From positions 1 through 18,419 of the forward strand of contig JBNRMU010000003.1 in the NCBI GenBank assembly GCA_050309765.1: a stretch of 18,419 nt of DNA, read 5' to 3'. Source of the stretch: CALWRM01 sp050309765 (GTDB lineage Bacteria > Bacillota > Clostridia > Christensenellales > UBA1750). The notes under the pieces were generated by a model that saw only the letters and a list, made by a program, of their open reading frames with translations, did no database searches and was not told the origin of the DNA. Of this stretch, positions 1 through 6,863 are shown in pieces. Positions within the stretch are counted from its first letter, which is position 1; every line of letters starts with the position of its first letter. Made by a program: the position numbers and the translations under genes.

Positions 1-150
1 GGTGACGGAAGCGGGCGTGGCCGTGGCGGTCTGCTCTTCTTCTTCCGGCGCCGGCGTATTGGACATGACAGGATCCAGCTTGGGCTTGCTGCAGGCGGAA
101 AGCAACACGAGCAAAACCAGCAGCAAGACGGGGATCAGCCTTTTCTTCAT
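1..150 (-). CDS. Putative lipoprotein, N-terminal part only
   Basis: Reading the minus strand from ATG at 150-148 gives 50 codons, open to the left edge, so only the N-terminus is present. It shows a lipoprotein signal: a positive start (MKKR), a leucine/valine-rich core at about residues 5-16, and a lipobox LSAC with the acylated cysteine at residue 20. After the cysteine comes a low-complexity linker rich in Pro, Glu, Thr and Ala (NTPAPEEEEQTATATPA), typical of the tether between a lipid anchor and an extracytoplasmic domain. The start is fixed by AAGGAGG at 166-160 on the minus strand. The mature domain lies outside the window, so function is unknown; a solute-binding protein or a small surface lipoprotein are both possible. 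It is transcribed divergently from metA and has its own likely promoter at 241-269. Confidence 0.8.
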   Translation of the reverse strand, partial: MKKRLIPVLLLVLLVLLSACSKPKLDPVMSNTPAPEEEEQTATATPASVT

Positions 151-240
151 GATCGGGGTCCTCCTTAAAGTAACATAAGCATTGAAAAAAGTCATGGATC
201 ATTGCTGTGGCAAGGCAAGAGCGGCCACAGGCATAACCAT

Positions 241-269
241 ATTATAGCGATTCAGGAGAATCTGTGCAA
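241..269 (-). promoter_or_regulatory. Likely sigma-A promoter of the lipoprotein gene
   Basis: On the minus strand a perfect -10 TATAAT (246-241) lies 17 nt downstream of TTGCAC (269-264), a partial -35 match. The spacer contains a small inverted repeat, GATTC-TCCT-GAATC (262-249), which could be an operator. A transcript would start near 234 and carry a leader of about 80 nt. The assignment rests on the -10 match and spacing only. Confidence 0.55.
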
Positions 270-505
270 GGGAAACCGCTTGCCTGCCGCATCTTTGCAT
301 CATTAAAAAGGGGTTAAAAGAGCGGTGATTCCTCCATAAGACGAGAGAAACGGACCGCAGGTTCCCAAATTGATGGGTAAATTTGGCATAAAACCCGCAT
401 GCCGGTTCAAGTTTTACAAAAAAAAGATAGACACAGGGCCGCGTATGTCTGTATGTTTATCTTTGCGAAAGATGCAACGCTGGAATGTTCGGGCTTTGCA
501 TCCGG

Positions 506-512
506 AAGGAGG
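506..512 (+). promoter_or_regulatory. Ribosome binding site fixing the GTG start of metA
   Basis: AAGGAGG sits 6 nt before GTG at 519. The reading frame is open upstream to an ATG at 399, but that ATG has no Shine-Dalgarno sequence and the extra 40 residues resemble nothing in MetA. Starting at 519 gives the usual MetA N-terminus (M-P-V-K-I) and length. Confidence 0.85.
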
Positions 513-518
513 GCGCCT

Positions 519-1439
519 GTGCCTGTTAAGATTATGGACAACCTGCCTGCCGTAAACCTGCTTGCGGCGGAAAATATATTCGTGATGACCAGCTCGCGCG
601 CGGCCAGCCAGGACATTCGTCCTTTGCACATCGCCGTGCTGAACCTGATGCCGACGAAGATCGTCACCGAGACGCAGCTTTTGCGCGTGATCGGCAACAC
701 GCCCCTGCAGGTGGAGGTCACCTTCCTGCGCACGGCCACGCATACCTCCAAGAATACGCCGCAGGAGCATCTGCTCGCCTTCTACAAGACGTTCGACGAG
801 GTCAAGGACCAGAACTTCGACGGCCTGATTATCACCGGCGCCCCTGTGGAGCAGCTGGAATACGAATCTGTCTTCTATTGGGACGAGCTCAAGTCCATCA
901 TGGACTGGGCACAAAAGCATGTCTTTTCCACCATGTACATCTGCTGGGCGGCCCAGGCCGGCCTGTTTTACCGCTACGGGGTGGAAAAATACCCCCTGGA
1001 AAAAAAGATGCACGGCGTGTTTGCCCACAAGCTGTGCGACAAGCTTGCACCGCTGACCCGCGGTTTCGACGATGTGTTTTACGCGCCGCACTCCCGCCAT
1101 ACGGAGGTGCGCCTGGAGGACATCGAGCGCGTGCCTGAGCTTCAGGTGCTGGCCGTGTCCGACGAGGCGGGTGTGTATCTCGTCTCCTCGCTCGATGGCA
1201 AGCATGTGTTCGTCACCGGCCACTGCGAGTACGACGCCGACACGCTCAAAAAGGAATACGAGCGCGACCTGGCCAAGGGCATGAATATGCCCGTGCCCAG
1301 GCACTACTTTCCAAACGACGACCCAACGCAGGAGCCCATCGTGCGCTGGCGCGGCCACGCCAATTTGCTGTTTGCCAACTGGCTCAACTACTATGTGTAC
1401 CAGGAAACGCCCTACGATCTTGGCAAGCTGCAGGGCTGA
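519..1439 (+). CDS. metA: Homoserine O-acyltransferase MetA, probably acetyl-CoA specific
   Basis: Transfers an acyl group to the hydroxyl of L-homoserine, the committed step of methionine synthesis in the cytoplasm. The 306-residue product matches the usual MetA length (about 300-310). Landmarks: N-terminal PVKIMDNLPA, the conserved block RPLHIAVLNLMPTK (34-47), the nucleophile Cys142 in YICWAAQAG, and the His235/Glu237 pair in TGHCEYD completing the catalytic site. Residue 111 is Glu (TGAPVE). In this family Glu at that position has been tied to acetyl-CoA and Gly to succinyl-CoA, so I favour homoserine O-acetyltransferase (EC 2.3.1.31) over the succinyltransferase that the family name suggests. 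The gene appears monocistronic: a terminator follows at 1478 and the next gene has its own promoter. Start is GTG. Confidence 0.95.
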   Translation: MPVKIMDNLPAVNLLAAENIFVMTSSRAASQDIRPLHIAVLNLMPTKIVTETQLLRVIGNTPLQVEVTFLRTATHTSKNTPQEHLLAFYKTFDEVKDQNFDGLIITGAPVEQLEYESVFYWDELKSIMDWAQKHVFSTMYICWAAQAGLFYRYGVEKYPLEKKMHGVFAHKLCDKLAPLTRGFDDVFYAPHSRHTEVRLEDIERVPELQVLAVSDEAGVYLVSSLDGKHVFVTGHCEYDADTLKKEYERDLAKGMNMPVPRHYFPNDDPTQEPIVRWRGHANLLFANWLNYYVYQETPYDLGKLQG

Positions 1440-1477
1440 ATGCGCGCGCTGTACGGCGAACGACAACAAAACGATCG

Positions 1478-1508
1478 AAGGAGCAGATATGTCTGCTCCT
1501 TTGTTTGT
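1478..1508 (+). terminator. Intrinsic terminator after metA
   Basis: A perfect 10-bp stem, AAGGAGCAGA (1478-1487) pairing with TCTGCTCCTT (1492-1501) around the tetraloop TATG, followed by a T-rich tail TTTGTTTGT. It lies about 40 nt after the metA stop and separates metA from the ctsR operon. Confidence 0.9.
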
Positions 1509-1555
1509 GGCATAAAGGTGCGTTTTATTGCGTTTGCGATTCATGATTTTTTAAC

Positions 1556-1583
1556 TTGCATGCCATAGGGAATCTGCTATAAT
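1556..1583 (+). promoter_or_regulatory. Sigma-A promoter of the ctsR operon
   Basis: An extended -10, TGCTATAAT (1575-1583), has a perfect TATAAT hexamer at 1578-1583. TTGCAT at 1556-1561 is a plausible -35 with a 16-nt spacer. Transcription would start near 1590, directly at the CtsR operator. Confidence 0.75.
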
Positions 1584-1591
1584 AAAATTAA

Positions 1592-1614
1592 AGTCAAAGA
1601 TAGTCAAAGTCAAA
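1592..1614 (+). promoter_or_regulatory. CtsR operator (heptad direct repeat)
   Basis: AGTCAAA (1592-1598), GAT, then AGTCAAA (1602-1608) fits the established CtsR box, two RGTCAAA heptads separated by NAN, at every position. A third heptad AGTCAAA overlaps at 1608-1614. The site lies over the expected transcription start, so bound CtsR would block initiation. The operon is thus autoregulated by its first gene product and derepressed under heat or protein stress. Confidence 0.92.
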
Positions 1615-1630
1615 AAGGGGGCGAGGCAGC

Positions 1631-2089
1631 ATGGCATCCGGCGTCAGCGACGCCATCGAGAGCTTTATCAAAGCGCTCATGGAAGGCGATGTTCCCAGGG
1701 TAGAGCTGCAGCGCAACGAACTGGCCGCGCGCTTTGGCTGTGCCCCGTCGCAGATCAATTATGTTTTATCCACGCGGTTCACCAACGAGCATGGTTACCG
1801 CATCGAAAGCCGACGCGGCGGCGGCGGATACGTGCGCATCTGGCGTATCGATTCCAGCCGCATGGCCGCTATCCAAAACCTGTGTCAGTCCCTGCCCGCC
1901 TCCCTTACGGAGACGGAGCTTGCAAAGCTGCTGTTATCCCTGCGCAAGCAGGAGCTTTTGACGCAGCGCGAGGCGTCCATGCTGTTCGCTGCCCTGGACG
2001 AGAGCCAGCTGCCCGGAAGCGGCGGCGCGGCCCTGCGCGCAAAACAGTTGAAGGCGGCGCTTCTTTTCCTGAAAAACGAGCAATACTAA
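1631..2089 (+). CDS. ctsR: Transcriptional repressor CtsR
   Basis: Dimeric winged-helix repressor of class III heat-shock genes (clp genes) in Firmicutes. The 152-residue product is the usual size. The helix-turn-helix spans about residues 26-46 (ELAARFGCAPSQINYVL), and the glycine-rich wing RRGGGGYVRI (61-70) is the thermosensing, DNA-backbone-contacting loop that carries the arginine targeted by McsB in characterised systems. The C-terminal helical domain (about 80-150) serves dimerisation and McsB contact. The start has a G-rich ribosome binding site (AAGGGGG at 1615-1621). A CtsR box lies just upstream and mcsA, mcsB and clpC follow, which confirms the identity through the conserved operon order. 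Confidence 0.96.
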   Translation: MASGVSDAIESFIKALMEGDVPRVELQRNELAARFGCAPSQINYVLSTRFTNEHGYRIESRRGGGGYVRIWRIDSSRMAAIQNLCQSLPASLTETELAKLLLSLRKQELLTQREASMLFAALDESQLPGSGGAALRAKQLKAALLFLKNEQY

Positions 2090-2120
2090 ACAGAGACGGC
2101 CATCGAAAGGGGAGATAGGC

Positions 2121-2618
2121 ATGCTGTGTGAAGAATGCGGCATTCGCGAAGCGAACGTGCGCTTTACCACCATCACCAACGGAAACAGTTATGAAAAAAA
2201 CCTGTGCAGCCAGTGCTTTGCCAAGCATAAGCACGATCTGTTCGACGGCATTTCGCTGGGCGACCTGATGGCCGGCTTTCTGAAGGAGGGCAGCCACACA
2301 GAGGAAAGCGAGCTGCGCTGCCCCACCTGCGGCATGACCTATGAGCAATTCCGCACCGGCGGTCGCCTCGGCTGCGCCAACTGCTACAAGGCCTTTGCCA
2401 AGCAGCTGGAACCCATGCTGGAGCGCATGCACGGCCGCGTGGTGCACGCGGGCAAGGTGCCTGAAAACCGCCGCCCTGCGCCGGAGGAACACGATAAGAT
2501 GAAGGACAGCCTCGCTGCCCTGAAGAAAGAAATGGAGCAGGCCGTCGCCGCCGAGGACTTCGAGCGCGCCGCCAGCCTGCGCGACCAGATCAAAGCCCTG
2601 CAGAAGGAGGGGGAGTGA
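2121..2618 (+). CDS. mcsA: McsA, zinc-binding activator of the arginine kinase McsB
   Basis: Adaptor that binds and activates McsB and helps it modulate CtsR and ClpC. The 165-residue product has four CxxC motifs (Cys3/6, Cys29/32, Cys67/70, Cys85/88), enough for two zinc sites, followed by a charged linker and a C-terminal UVR domain (about 124-162: EEHDKMKDSLAALKKEMEQ and onward) of the type also found in UvrB/UvrC and ClpC. Ribosome binding site AAGGGGAG at 2107-2114. The stop (2616-2618) is one nucleotide before the mcsB start, so translation is almost certainly coupled. Confidence 0.95.
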   Translation: MLCEECGIREANVRFTTITNGNSYEKNLCSQCFAKHKHDLFDGISLGDLMAGFLKEGSHTEESELRCPTCGMTYEQFRTGGRLGCANCYKAFAKQLEPMLERMHGRVVHAGKVPENRRPAPEEHDKMKDSLAALKKEMEQAVAAEDFERAASLRDQIKALQKEGE

Positions 2619-2619
2619 C

Positions 2620-3615
2620 ATGCCGGAAACCATCGCGCTTTCCTCGCGCATCCGCCTGGCGCGGAACTTCGAGGAGATCCCCTTTCCCTCGCACATGAGC
2701 GCGGAAATGGCCCAGAAGGTCCTGGATAAGACCATGGATTGCCTGAAAGGCCAGGAAGCCTCCCTGGGCGAAGCACACATGGTGCGCATGGCGGACCTTT
2801 CCCTGAACGCGCGCAGCGAATTGGTGGAGCAGCACCGCATCTCGCCGGAATTGGCCGGCAAGGACGGCGGCGCGTTGATCGAATTGATGGAGGGCAGCGT
2901 GTATGTGATGGTCAACGAGGAGGACCATCTGCGCATCCAAGCCATCCTGCCGGGCCTCGGCCTGGGCGAGGCCCTCATGAAGGCCAATCTGACCGACGAC
3001 GCCCTGGAAAAGGGCGGCTACGCCTTCGACAGCCGCTACGGGTACCTGACCGCCTGTCCCACCAACACGGGCACGGGCATGCGCGTTTCCGTCATGCTGC
3101 ACCTGCCGGCGCTGACCATTTTGCAGCAGATTGGGCCCATCATCCGCTCCGTTTCGCGCATCGGGCTCACCGTGCGCGGCATTTACGGCGAGGGCTCGCA
3201 GGCCAACGGCAACATGTACCAGTTGAGCAACCAGATCACCCTGGGCCGCAACGAAAACGAGATCGTGCACGCCCTGGGCGAAGCGGCCCTGCAGGTGATG
3301 CAGCGCGAACGCGACGCGCGCAAGGTTCTGCTGGATAAAAATGCCGTCGCCCTGGAGGATCGGCTGCTGCGCTCCTACGGCATACTTTGCAACGCCAGGC
3401 GCATGAACCTGAAGGAGTTCATGCAGCGTATTTCCGATGTGCGCCTTGCTATGGACCTTGGTTTTGCGGATGTGCAGCCGGATGCGCTGGACCGGCTGAT
3501 GCTGGCCGCCCAGCCCGCCGCCATTCAAAGGAACGAGGGAAGGGAGCTTTCCGCCGAAGAACAGATCACCCTGCGCGCAAAGATTGTGCGCGACGAATTA
3601 AGCGCTGTGGGCTGA
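2620..3615 (+). CDS. mcsB: Protein arginine kinase McsB
   Basis: Phosphorylates arginines on CtsR and on damaged proteins, marking them for ClpC-ClpP. It belongs to the phosphagen-kinase fold. Visible landmarks: the nucleotide-binding SSRIRLARN (8-16), the acidic catalytic loop NEED (99-102), the phosphagen-kinase signature CPTNTGTGMR (146-155) with its catalytic-site cysteine, and the glycine-rich GEGSQANGNMYQLSNQ (190-205). At 331 residues it is about 30 shorter than Bacillus McsB. The C-terminal region where characterised McsB proteins carry the allosteric phospho-arginine motif RDxxRA reads QITLRA here (315-320), so the aspartate seems lost. Ribosome binding site AGGAGGGGG overlaps the end of mcsA. 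Confidence 0.95.
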   Translation: MPETIALSSRIRLARNFEEIPFPSHMSAEMAQKVLDKTMDCLKGQEASLGEAHMVRMADLSLNARSELVEQHRISPELAGKDGGALIELMEGSVYVMVNEEDHLRIQAILPGLGLGEALMKANLTDDALEKGGYAFDSRYGYLTACPTNTGTGMRVSVMLHLPALTILQQIGPIIRSVSRIGLTVRGIYGEGSQANGNMYQLSNQITLGRNENEIVHALGEAALQVMQRERDARKVLLDKNAVALEDRLLRSYGILCNARRMNLKEFMQRISDVRLAMDLGFADVQPDALDRLMLAAQPAAIQRNEGRELSAEEQITLRAKIVRDELSAVG

Positions 3616-3648
3616 ACGCCCCACGGCATGGAATGGAGTTGAAAACAT

Positions 3649-6135
3649 ATGGCAGGTTTTTTCGATAGGTTTACACAAAACGCAAAAAAGGCCCTGCTGG
3701 CAGCCACCCAGGCGGCCAAGAACCTGGGCCACAACTATATAGGCACCGAGCATCTGTTGCTCGGCATCGTCAACGAAGAGGGCATGGCCGGGGACATCCT
3801 GCGCCAGATGGGCCTGAGCGGCGAGACGGTCAACCGCTCTATCCTGCACCTGATCGGCGAGGGAAACTATCAGTTTTCCGACGCCTTCGGCTATACGCCA
3901 AGGTCCAAGAAGGTGCTGGAGCAAAGTGCCGTGGAGGCCAAGAAGCTCGACTGCAATTATGTGGGCACCGAGCACATACTCCTTGCCCTGTTCAAGGAAC
4001 GCGAGGGCGTAGCCGCCCATGTGCTGAAAGAGCTGGGCGCTGACCCGCAGGTGCTGTACAGCCAGCTGCAAAGCCAGCTGGCCGCCATGGGCAACAAGCA
4101 GTCGCCCCCCGATGAGGAAGGCGCCGCCGGCGGCGACGGTTCCACCCCTACGCTGGACAAATACGGCCGCGATCTGACCAAGGCCGCCAAGGACGGCGAG
4201 CTGGACCCCGTGATCGGCCGCACGGACGAGATCGAGCGCGTTTTGCAGATCCTTTCCCGCCGCACGAAGAACAACCCCGTATTGATCGGCGAGCCGGGCG
4301 TGGGCAAGTCCGCCGTGGTGGAGGGCTTGGCTCAGCGCATCGTGGAGGGCAACATCCCCGAGCTTTTAAAGGGTAAGCGCATCATTACCCTGGACCTTGC
4401 CGGCATGCTGGCCGGCGCCAAGTACCGCGGCGAGTTTGAGGAACGCCTAAAGAACGCCATGGATGAGCTTAAAAGCCGCAAGGATACGGTGCTTTTCATC
4501 GACGAGCTGCATACCATCATCGGCGCGGGCGCGGCCGAGGGCGCTATCGACGCGGCCAACATCTTAAAACCCGCCCTTGCCAGGGGCGAGATGCAGTGCA
4601 TCGGTGCCACCACGCTGGATGAATACCGCAAGCACATCGAAAAGGACGCCGCCCTGGAGCGCCGCTTCCAGCCCGTGACCGTGGGCGAACCCAGCCCCGA
4701 GGAGGCCGTGGAAATACTGCGCGGCCTGCGCGATAAATACGAGGCGCACCACAAGGTACGCATTACGGACGAGGCCATCAAGGCCGCCGTGGAGCTGTCC
4801 CATCGCTACATTTCCGATCGTTACCTGCCCGATAAGGCCATCGATCTGGTGGACGAGGCCTGCTCCAAGCTGCGCCTGCACTCCTACACCACACCGCTGG
4901 ACATGAAGGAGGACGAAAACCGCCTGGAAGCGCTGCGCAAGGAGAAGGAAGAAGCCGTTGCCCATCAGCGCTTTGAGGAGGCCGCCAAGGTCCGCGACGA
5001 GGAACAAAAGCTCAAAAACGATATGGAAAAGCGCCGCCGCGAATGGGAGAGCAGCGTTTCCGCCAGCCAGAAGGAAGTGGGCGAGGAGGAGATCGCCTCC
5101 GTGGTTGCCCAGTGGACGCACATCCCCGTGACCAAGCTCACCGAAACCGAGAGCGAGCGGCTGCTTCACCTGGAGGAGATTTTGCACCAGCGCGTGATCG
5201 GCCAGGACGAGGCCGTGTTTGCCGTGGCGCGGGCCGTGCGCCGGGCGCGCGCGGGCCTGAAGGACCAGAAGCGGCCCATCGGCTCCTTCATCTTCCTTGG
5301 CCCCACCGGCGTGGGCAAGACCGAGCTGTGCAAGGCCCTGGCCGAGTCCATGTTCGGCGATGAGGACGCCCTGATCCGCATCGATATGTCCGAGTATATG
5401 GAAAAGCATGCCGTTTCCCGCATGATCGGTTCGCCTCCGGGCTACGTCGGTTATGAGGAGGGCGGCCAGCTGACCGAGAAGGTGCGCAGAAAGCCCTATT
5501 CCGTGATCCTGCTGGATGAGATCGAAAAGGCCCATCCGGATGTGTTCAACATCCTTTTGCAGATACTGGAGGACGGCCGCCTGACCGACGGCAAGGGCCG
5601 CACCGTGGACTTTAAGAACACCGTGATCGTGATGACTTCCAACGTGGGCGCGCAGGCGATCGGCAAGACCCGCGCCCTGGGCTTTGGCACGGACGAAAAC
5701 GAGAGCGTGCAGGGCTACGAGCGCATGAAGGAACAGATGCTGGACGAGCTGAAAAGGTCGTTCCGCCCCGAGTTCTTAAACCGTGTGGATGAGCTGATCG
5801 TCTTCCACCAGCTGGAGCAAAAGGACATCCACAGCATCGCTTCGCTGATGCTCGGGCAGGTGGCCAAGCGCCTGCACGAGCGGGGCATCGAGCTTTCCTG
5901 GGACGAGGAGGTTTTGTCCTACCTTGCTAAGGAGGGCTTCGATCCCATCTATGGCGCCAGGCCCCTGCGCCGTGCCATCCAGCGCATGGTGGAGGATTCC
6001 CTCTCCGAGGAGCTGCTCTCCGGCCGTGTGAAGCTCTCCGACAGCGTGCATATGCACATGCAGGACGGCAAGCTCGTCTTTACCGCCCAGGCGGCCGAAA
6101 AGCATGAGCAGCCGGAGATGAGCGTGAACCAGTAA
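3649..6135 (+). CDS. clpC: ClpC, AAA+ unfoldase of the ClpCP protease
   Basis: Hexameric ATP-driven unfoldase that recognises phospho-arginine-tagged or adaptor-delivered proteins and threads them into ClpP. The 828-residue product is full length. Domains in order: duplicated Clp N-domain (about 1-145), AAA1 with Walker A GEPGVGKS (214-221), Walker B VLFIDE (281-286) and pore loop KYRGE (258-262), a UVR-bearing middle domain (about 415-470), and AAA2 with Walker A GPTGVGKT (551-558), Walker B VILLDE (619-624) and pore loop GYVGYEEGG (598-606). The LGF tripeptide (677-679) is at the position of the ClpP-docking loop, supporting partnership with ClpP. The middle domain separates ClpC from ClpA and ClpE. 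The ribosome binding site is modest (GGAG at 3635-3638). It is fourth in the CtsR-controlled operon. Confidence 0.97.
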   Translation: MAGFFDRFTQNAKKALLAATQAAKNLGHNYIGTEHLLLGIVNEEGMAGDILRQMGLSGETVNRSILHLIGEGNYQFSDAFGYTPRSKKVLEQSAVEAKKLDCNYVGTEHILLALFKEREGVAAHVLKELGADPQVLYSQLQSQLAAMGNKQSPPDEEGAAGGDGSTPTLDKYGRDLTKAAKDGELDPVIGRTDEIERVLQILSRRTKNNPVLIGEPGVGKSAVVEGLAQRIVEGNIPELLKGKRIITLDLAGMLAGAKYRGEFEERLKNAMDELKSRKDTVLFIDELHTIIGAGAAEGAIDAANILKPALARGEMQCIGATTLDEYRKHIEKDAALERRFQPVTVGEPSPEEAVEILRGLRDKYEAHHKVRITDEAIKAAVELSHRYISDRYLPDKAIDLVDEACSKLRLHSYTTPLDMKEDENRLEALRKEKEEAVAHQRFEEAAKVRDEEQKLKNDMEKRRREWESSVSASQKEVGEEEIASVVAQWTHIPVTKLTETESERLLHLEEILHQRVIGQDEAVFAVARAVRRARAGLKDQKRPIGSFIFLGPTGVGKTELCKALAESMFGDEDALIRIDMSEYMEKHAVSRMIGSPPGYVGYEEGGQLTEKVRRKPYSVILLDEIEKAHPDVFNILLQILEDGRLTDGKGRTVDFKNTVIVMTSNVGAQAIGKTRALGFGTDENESVQGYERMKEQMLDELKRSFRPEFLNRVDELIVFHQLEQKDIHSIASLMLGQVAKRLHERGIELSWDEEVLSYLAKEGFDPIYGARPLRRAIQRMVEDSLSEELLSGRVKLSDSVHMHMQDGKLVFTAQAAEKHEQPEMSVNQ

Positions 6136-6149
6136 AGGAGCGTGCTCGG

Positions 6150-6590
6150 ATGCTGCGCGAAGCGACGGAAGGCGACCTTTTGCAGGTGCTTAAACTGTAT
6201 CTGCACCTGCACGAAAGCGCGATCCCTCAGGATACGCTGCAGCTTCGGCGTGTCTGGCAGGAAATACTGCGCGATAAAAACCACCATCTGATCGTCCAGG
6301 AGATAGACGGGAAGCTGGTATCCTCCTGCGTTTGCCTGATCGTGCCCAACTTAACGCGCGGGGCAAGGCCTTACGCCCTGGTGGAGAATGTGGTGACGCA
6401 TAAGGACTACCGCGGACGCGGCTACGCCACGGCTTGCCTTGACTATGCAAGGGAGCTTGCCAGGCAGCAGGGCTGTTATAAGCTGATGCTGCTCACCGGC
6501 GCCAAGGACGAAAAGACGCTCGGTTTTTACCGAAAAGCCGGCTACAACAGCGAGGAAAAAACGGGCTTTGTCCAGCGGCTGGACAACTGA
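6150..6590 (+). CDS. GNAT-family N-acetyltransferase
   Basis: A 146-residue acetyl-CoA-dependent acetyltransferase of the GCN5-related (GNAT) fold. The acetyl-CoA pyrophosphate-binding motif A is clear: the strand ALVENVVTHKDY then RGRGYA (88-93) followed by a helix. The later GFYRKAGY (125-132) is the typical GNAT motif B/C-terminal element. The acceptor cannot be told; small-molecule amines, antibiotics or protein N-termini are all possible. It begins 14 nt after the clpC stop with AAGGAG at 6135-6140 and precedes the operon terminator, so it should be cotranscribed with the heat-shock genes. In many Firmicutes radA or other genes follow clpC instead, so this neighbour may be lineage-specific. 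Confidence 0.88.
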   Translation: MLREATEGDLLQVLKLYLHLHESAIPQDTLQLRRVWQEILRDKNHHLIVQEIDGKLVSSCVCLIVPNLTRGARPYALVENVVTHKDYRGRGYATACLDYARELARQQGCYKLMLLTGAKDEKTLGFYRKAGYNSEEKTGFVQRLDN

Positions 6591-6597
6591 ACACAAC

Positions 6598-6648
6598 AAA
6601 AAAGCGATGCCTTGCGAATGCTTTCCGCGGGCGTCGCTTTTTTTGTTT
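6598..6648 (+). terminator. Intrinsic terminator of the ctsR-clpC operon
   Basis: AAAAAAGCGATGC (6598-6610) pairs with GCGTCGCTTTTTT (6631-6643) with one T-G wobble, giving a 13-bp stem and a 20-nt loop, followed by a T-rich tail. The flanking A and T tracts mean it could act in both directions, but no converging gene is present. Confidence 0.88.
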
Positions 6649-6685
6649 GCGGGGCAAATTTGATGGTGAGTTGTGCCTAAAGATA

Positions 6686-6694
6686 TGCTATACT
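6686..6694 (+). promoter_or_regulatory. Likely extended -10 promoter of the ribokinase-like gene
   Basis: TGCTATACT is an extended -10 element (TG at 6686-6687, TATACT at 6689-6694). No -35 hexamer is found at 16-18 nt, which extended -10 promoters can tolerate. Transcription would start near 6701, leaving a leader of about 160 nt that contains the hairpin at 6725-6764. Confidence 0.45.
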
Positions 6695-6724
6695 TCTAGA
6701 CGGAATGAAGCGTATAAGAGAGAG

Positions 6725-6764
6725 AAAAGCCGGATGTCTGTGCACAGGCTGCGTGCCGGCTTTT
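6725..6764 (+). promoter_or_regulatory. Terminator-like leader hairpin before the ribokinase-like gene
   Basis: AAAAGCCGG (6725-6733) pairs with CCGGCTTTT (6756-6764). The loop contains a nested perfect palindrome CTGTGCACAG (6738-6747). The T tract is only four long, so it may be a weak terminator, an attenuator or a stabilising structure. It lies downstream of the putative promoter and about 100 nt before the start codon. A second tiny hairpin, GCCG-CTTT-CGGC, follows shortly after. No antiterminator alternative could be paired by eye. Confidence 0.5.
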
Positions 6765-6863
6765 GCACCCCTGCATAAGACGATCGGCCGCTTTCGGCTA
6801 TGTCTGGATTGAAATACGGGCAATCATGACTGCCACGACCAAAGGATTGGAGGGCGCATTTCC

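Larger units (their letters stand above)
151..518. other. Divergent intergenic region, lipoprotein gene / metA
   Basis: This 368-nt stretch separates the lipoprotein gene from metA. It holds the minus-strand promoter (241-269), an inverted repeat CCAAATT-8 nt-AATTTGG (365-386), and a short hairpin ATCTTT-GCG-AAAGAT (459-473) about 45 nt before the metA start. No convincing plus-strand -35/-10 pair was found: TTGGCA at 383-388 is a good -35 but has no matching -10. Signatures of a SAM-I riboswitch or a T-box leader were looked for by eye and not seen. How metA is regulated remains unclear from sequence. Confidence 0.5.

Noticed and set aside
370..518. Upstream extension of metA to ATG at 399, and the overlapping 61-codon frame from 370
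   Set aside because: No ribosome binding site, no similarity to the MetA N-terminus, and a strong site exists for the GTG at 519.
151..518. A SAM riboswitch or T-box controlling metA
   Set aside because: Neither the conserved SAM-I core nor the T-box sequence could be found; only short inverted repeats are present.
1489..1515. Tiny ORF (ATG to TAA, 8 codons) preceded by AAGGAG
   Set aside because: The apparent Shine-Dalgarno sequence and ATG are parts of the metA terminator stem-loop.
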